Shown here one piece after another: positions 61,901 through 64,000 of a DNA stretch of 64,000 nucleotides. Position 1 is the first letter of the stretch. Every line of letters starts with the position of its first letter. The stretch comes from Strongylocentrotus purpuratus (taxonomy: Eukaryota > Echinodermata > Echinoidea > Camarodonta > Strongylocentrotidae), in contig NW_022145609.1 of NCBI RefSeq assembly GCF_000002235.5, positions 8,687,551-8,751,550 of the forward strand, in the 5' to 3' direction. The position numbers were made by a program, and so were the translations under genes. The notes beneath the pieces were generated by a model. It searched no databases. It was not told the DNA's origin and worked only from the letters and a program-made list of their open reading frames with translations.

Positions 61901-62647
61901 AAAATGATGATTAAATTTTTGAATTGCTACATTCTTAGAAAAAAAGTTAGTTACATTTGATATATTATGTCAATATTGCCAGTGATCGTTAATCATTTAT
62001 TAAAATTGTTATTCCTCTTAATTTGACAGTTTCCCTCTACTGAGGAGTCGGGTACAGAATTAATTTCAGTATCGACTAGCGTATTATGCATGCTTGCCAT
62101 CTCATGTTTGTTTTGCTTTATTAGAGCTTGGATGAATACGATTCATAATCTTGCGTTTGTGTGAGGTGCATGAATACTGTATTATGGAGTGGCTATTTTA
62201 TCAACTTATTTTTTCCTAGTGTTGTTTCCAGCATGGCTATTTTTGTCATGCAATCAGAAATGACGTGGATGACCATTTATTTGAAATCATACATTGTCTG
62301 TCTGTCCTGTATTCCATTGCAATGTTTATTTTGTTATTCATTTTTTTTGGTGTCACTTTTAAATACACAAGGTATGTTGATGATAAAAAAAGGCCACTTT
62401 TAAACTTGAAAATGTGAATCATGCAGCCAATATTGTTGCAATTATGTTGCTTGATAATTTGTTCTTTTCTATTGCTAGGGTTAATGATATTGATTTTCAA
62501 TTTCTCTGTTTTATATGATAGTGGCAGATCTTTTACAACAACTTCAAGCGGCAAGGCAAGAGAGAGTGAAGAAAGAGAAAGAGAGAGAAAACTTGATCAA
62601 AAGGGCCAAGGATCTTCAGACAAAGACTCATGAAAGGAGAAATAGAT
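45020..62647 (+). CDS. SPATA1: SPATA1-like protein (10 exons, 3' end outside window)
   Basis: Exons 45020-45058, 46918-47024, 47687-47801, 53398-53451, 54612-54786, 55179-55757, 58192-59098, 59598-60357, 60955-61018 and 62522-62647. All have GT-AG borders and conserved phase over 2926 nt (about 975 residues); the frame continues past the window. The N-terminus (LVDLHVYLLPREVWN, SAGFVRVWPDLTVCGLRTLIED, NYVFLRSVGRCMTQ, ELELKCKAFLPPT) is the SPATA1 globular region. Exon 6 is Lys/Arg-rich, exon 7 is Pro/Ser/His-rich with 11 CAG-coded glutamines (58950-58982). Exon 8 is an Arg/Glu coiled coil. Exon 10 (LLQQLQAARQERVKKEKER, RAKDLQTKTHERRNR) begins the conserved SPATA1 C-terminal domain. Vertebrate SPATA1 is a testis-associated protein of about 460 residues with unclear function; this one is more than twice as long. 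Confidence 0.85.
45059..46917. other. SPATA1 intron 1 contents
   Basis: AT-rich. It includes a TGAGTCTGAGTCTGACTCTG minisatellite (about 45363-45398) and a repeated CGAACTTTGGTCAC motif (46138-46168). A duplicated copy of the exon 2 splice region lies at 46411-46445. No other gene. Confidence 0.6.
46411..46445 (+). repeat. Duplicated acceptor and start of SPATA1 exon 2 (pseudo-exon)
   Basis: The segment ending CAACAGTTGGTTGATCTTCA closely matches 46898-46932, which is the real acceptor (AACAG) and first codons (TTG GTT GAT CTT CAT) of exon 2. It lies about 490 bp upstream in the same orientation. The copy stays open for over 150 bp but does not encode the conserved VWNEKYSS part. Confidence 0.7.
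47802..53397. other. SPATA1 intron 3 (5.6 kb) contents
   Basis: Mostly AT-rich unique DNA with TACATGTAC motifs. Low-complexity spots: an ATTT/ATT run followed by T and G tracts (48300-48460), and a pyrimidine tract (48977-49105). I found no exon or transposon in it; small open frames look random. Confidence 0.55.
54260..54470 (-). repeat. SINE-like fragment in SPATA1 intron 4
   Basis: Contains GTCCTTTGGCAAGACAATATT and TTGCCACTCTCTTGCCAGG, close to a motif recurring at 61380-61435. Probably a dispersed SINE fragment. The rest of intron 4 (53452-54611) shows nothing else. Confidence 0.4.
55758..58191. other. SPATA1 intron 6 (2.4 kb) contents
   Basis: Starts with a 14-nt in-frame extension to TAA (55772-55774). 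It holds the foldback element at 56469-56637 and a TTTA/T-rich plus G tract at 57885-57957. The remaining DNA is AT-rich and unique. Confidence 0.6.
56469..56637. mobile_element. Foldback element with CAGGGCT ends (hAT-like)
   Basis: The left arm (CAGGGCTCCCACTTAGCCGA...) and the right arm (...CTAAGTGGGAGCCCTG) are near-perfect inverses for about 50 bp. 169 bp in total. I see no matching 8-bp flanks, so assignment to hAT rests on the CAGGG ends only. Confidence 0.65.
59099..59597. other. SPATA1 intron 7 contents
   Basis: Unique AT-rich DNA with a short A-run; no feature recognised. Intron 8 (60358-60954) likewise holds only a short TA run near 60872-60889. Confidence 0.5.
61062..61800. repeat. 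SINE-like repeat with two inverted ~150-bp MITE copies (SPATA1 intron 9)
   Basis: 61066-61207 (GTTTCACAAAACTTGTCATC ... AGGCTTTGTGAAAC) and 61443-61592 (CCATTTCACAAAGCC ... GACAAGTTTTGTGAAATGGG) are inverted copies of one small element. The second interrupts a SINE-like sequence that runs from about 61360 (GTCCTTTGGCAAGGC) to about 61795 (AAGCGCTATATAAATCC). No further gene to 62521. Confidence 0.6.
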
Positions 62648-64000
62648 GTGAGTATTTTATAACCAATATCTTTGTAAAGTTGTTCAAAATTTATCATATT
62701 AGTAGAACTAGAAGCCAGTTTGTATTTAATGTGTAACTATGTATTTAATCATCATTAAATCATGATCAATTATTTAAAAATTAGATGGGTAAAAAAAGTG
62801 GTCATCAACATGTATTTGTCGTTTAAGCCCTGCTTAGCTCAGTAAACATTATTAGGTGTGTTTTGTTTATTTATTGTGAAATGGTAATTGTTTTTATCTT
62901 ATGTGCAGCAAGTCTAAAACTACACTTTGACACATTTTAATGGAAAATCCAAGGTACTTTTCTATTGTGCAATTTTGTGATTTTGGTTTAATTTATACGT
63001 GCAAAAATTAACAATGAACATTCTTTTGTAAAAGTATAATATATGGTGATCTGTAAATTGCTCACTGAAAAAAGTGCAAGTAGACCGTATTTGTCCATTC
63101 TTTCAAAGCAAGACTTTTCTGTGAAAATCAACAAGTGAAAAATACACAAAAAAGCTTTAGAGTTGATTGAATGTTTGTATCCTTTGAAGTTTGCCTCGCA
63201 CTTTACTTTATAGCAACCATTTTAGCACCTGCTCAAGACGTACATCCTTTCTATCTTGTGTCCTTCATAACTTTCTTCTTGAGAGAAAAAGAGAGATCTT
63301 TCTTATTAGGCCTGTCCTCATCAGCTCAAGATTGCCAAATATCCCACTATTTGGCAATCTCGAGCTGATGAAAACAGACCTATTGACTTTGAACTGTGGC
63401 CAATGGCCTCCCACTCTGTAACGCTGTTTAATTGGAAGAAAAAAAGGGAAGAAATAGTCTTGACAATTCTTTAGAATTCACTGATAGAACCACACCTGCT
63501 GCCAATAGATGGATGCTTTTTCAATCCTGAAAAAGTTGTTTTGCACTGTTATGAGCAACGTTCATCATCACCCCGCGAATAATTGATTTGTAGTTTGATA
63601 CTGTGGAAACCATTTGCTTTTTAGTCTAAATTGTGAATTAATTCTTTGCCACGTGTACATACATGTATGCTAGCTATGATATTTTAAGTATATTCTTTGG
63701 GATAGTGTTAGAAATGCTTCCTTTGGGTAAATTGTGACAAAAAACGTGTATGTGATCTTTCTTTGGAATATTCCTGTGAAAATTGACACTTTTGTCAGGG
63801 TTCTATCGTGTTATCCTCACCAACTACTCTTGTAACATCGGAAAAACACTCTTCTTGCAATTGCGGGGACTTGAATGGAAGTGCCTTTCAATTGCATTAT
63901 TGATTAATCGGCAGCTTTCTTGCTGTCTTTGTGCGCTGTTATTGATCAGGCATTGGTGCAGACACGATGGAGGTGTATGCGCTCAACCGCAAAGTATTGC
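62648..64000. other. SPATA1 intron 10 to window edge
   Basis: No downstream SPATA1 exon is recognised; the rest of the C-terminal domain must lie beyond 64000. It contains the hairpin at 63309-63380. Otherwise AT-rich unique DNA. Confidence 0.5.
63309..63380. repeat. Compact 23-bp-arm hairpin
   Basis: 63319-63341 pairs with 63348-63370 with one mismatch around a 6-base loop (TCCCAC). A weaker 10-bp extension makes a stem of about 33 bp. The size suits a pre-miRNA-like fold or a tiny foldback element. Confidence 0.6.

Overview
The window is eukaryotic genomic DNA from an invertebrate animal, probably a marine deuterostome such as an echinoderm. The reasons are AT-rich DNA with short phase-compatible exons and GT-AG introns, many ACATGTAC-type motifs, dense small DNA transposons and three recognisable animal genes. 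I infer the taxon from repeat style and gene content only.

Host genes: (1) ERCC6L2 on the minus strand, 189-9286 and continuing past the left edge. Twelve exons encode a Tudor-like N-terminus and the first part of a SNF2 ATPase, up to helicase motif III. (2) TTC33 on the minus strand, 11974-14436, four coding exons and about 278 residues. (3) SPATA1 on the plus strand, 45020 to beyond the right edge, ten exons visible and already over 970 residues. TTC33 and SPATA1 are head to head.

The centre (17777-44475, 26,699 bp) is one giant DNA transposon inserted between those two divergent genes. It has a perfect 6-bp target duplication (GGATGC), identical 47-bp outer termini, and long terminal arrays of a 20-bp perfect palindrome. 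There are 14 copies at the left end and 19 at the right, mostly separated by 12-bp spacers of a few recurring types. Near the left end it encodes a two-exon integrase-like DD40E transposase. In the opposite orientation it encodes a 726-residue SAM-like/HECT E3 ubiquitin ligase-like protein. A CRE-bearing promoter and a leader exon for that cargo gene may lie just inside the right end. I regard this as the most interesting system here: a transposon pairing an integrase-type transposase with its own ubiquitin ligase and palindromic termini.

The giant element has been a landing site for later insertions. A near-intact gypsy-type LTR retrotransposon (34634-41971, GCTA target duplication) has a tRNA-Trp primer site, a gag reduced to a remnant and an intact 1070-residue pol. 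Other insertions include a TTAA-flanked foldback element, a hAT-like MITE with a 7-bp duplication, a TAA-flanked Harbinger-like MITE inside the right terminal array, G/C-tract MITEs, a LINE tail and several unusual satellites (TAGAC-type, CTGCCGCAGA-type, CTAGATCT-type and a roughly 0.7-kb triplication). Nesting gives a relative chronology: giant element first, then the MITE in its terminus and the gypsy element.

The remaining intergenic and intronic DNA holds microsatellites, pyrimidine tracts, small MITEs, SINE-like pieces and two notable hairpins (5901-5999 and 63309-63380). I see no rRNA gene, CRISPR array or prokaryotic operon.
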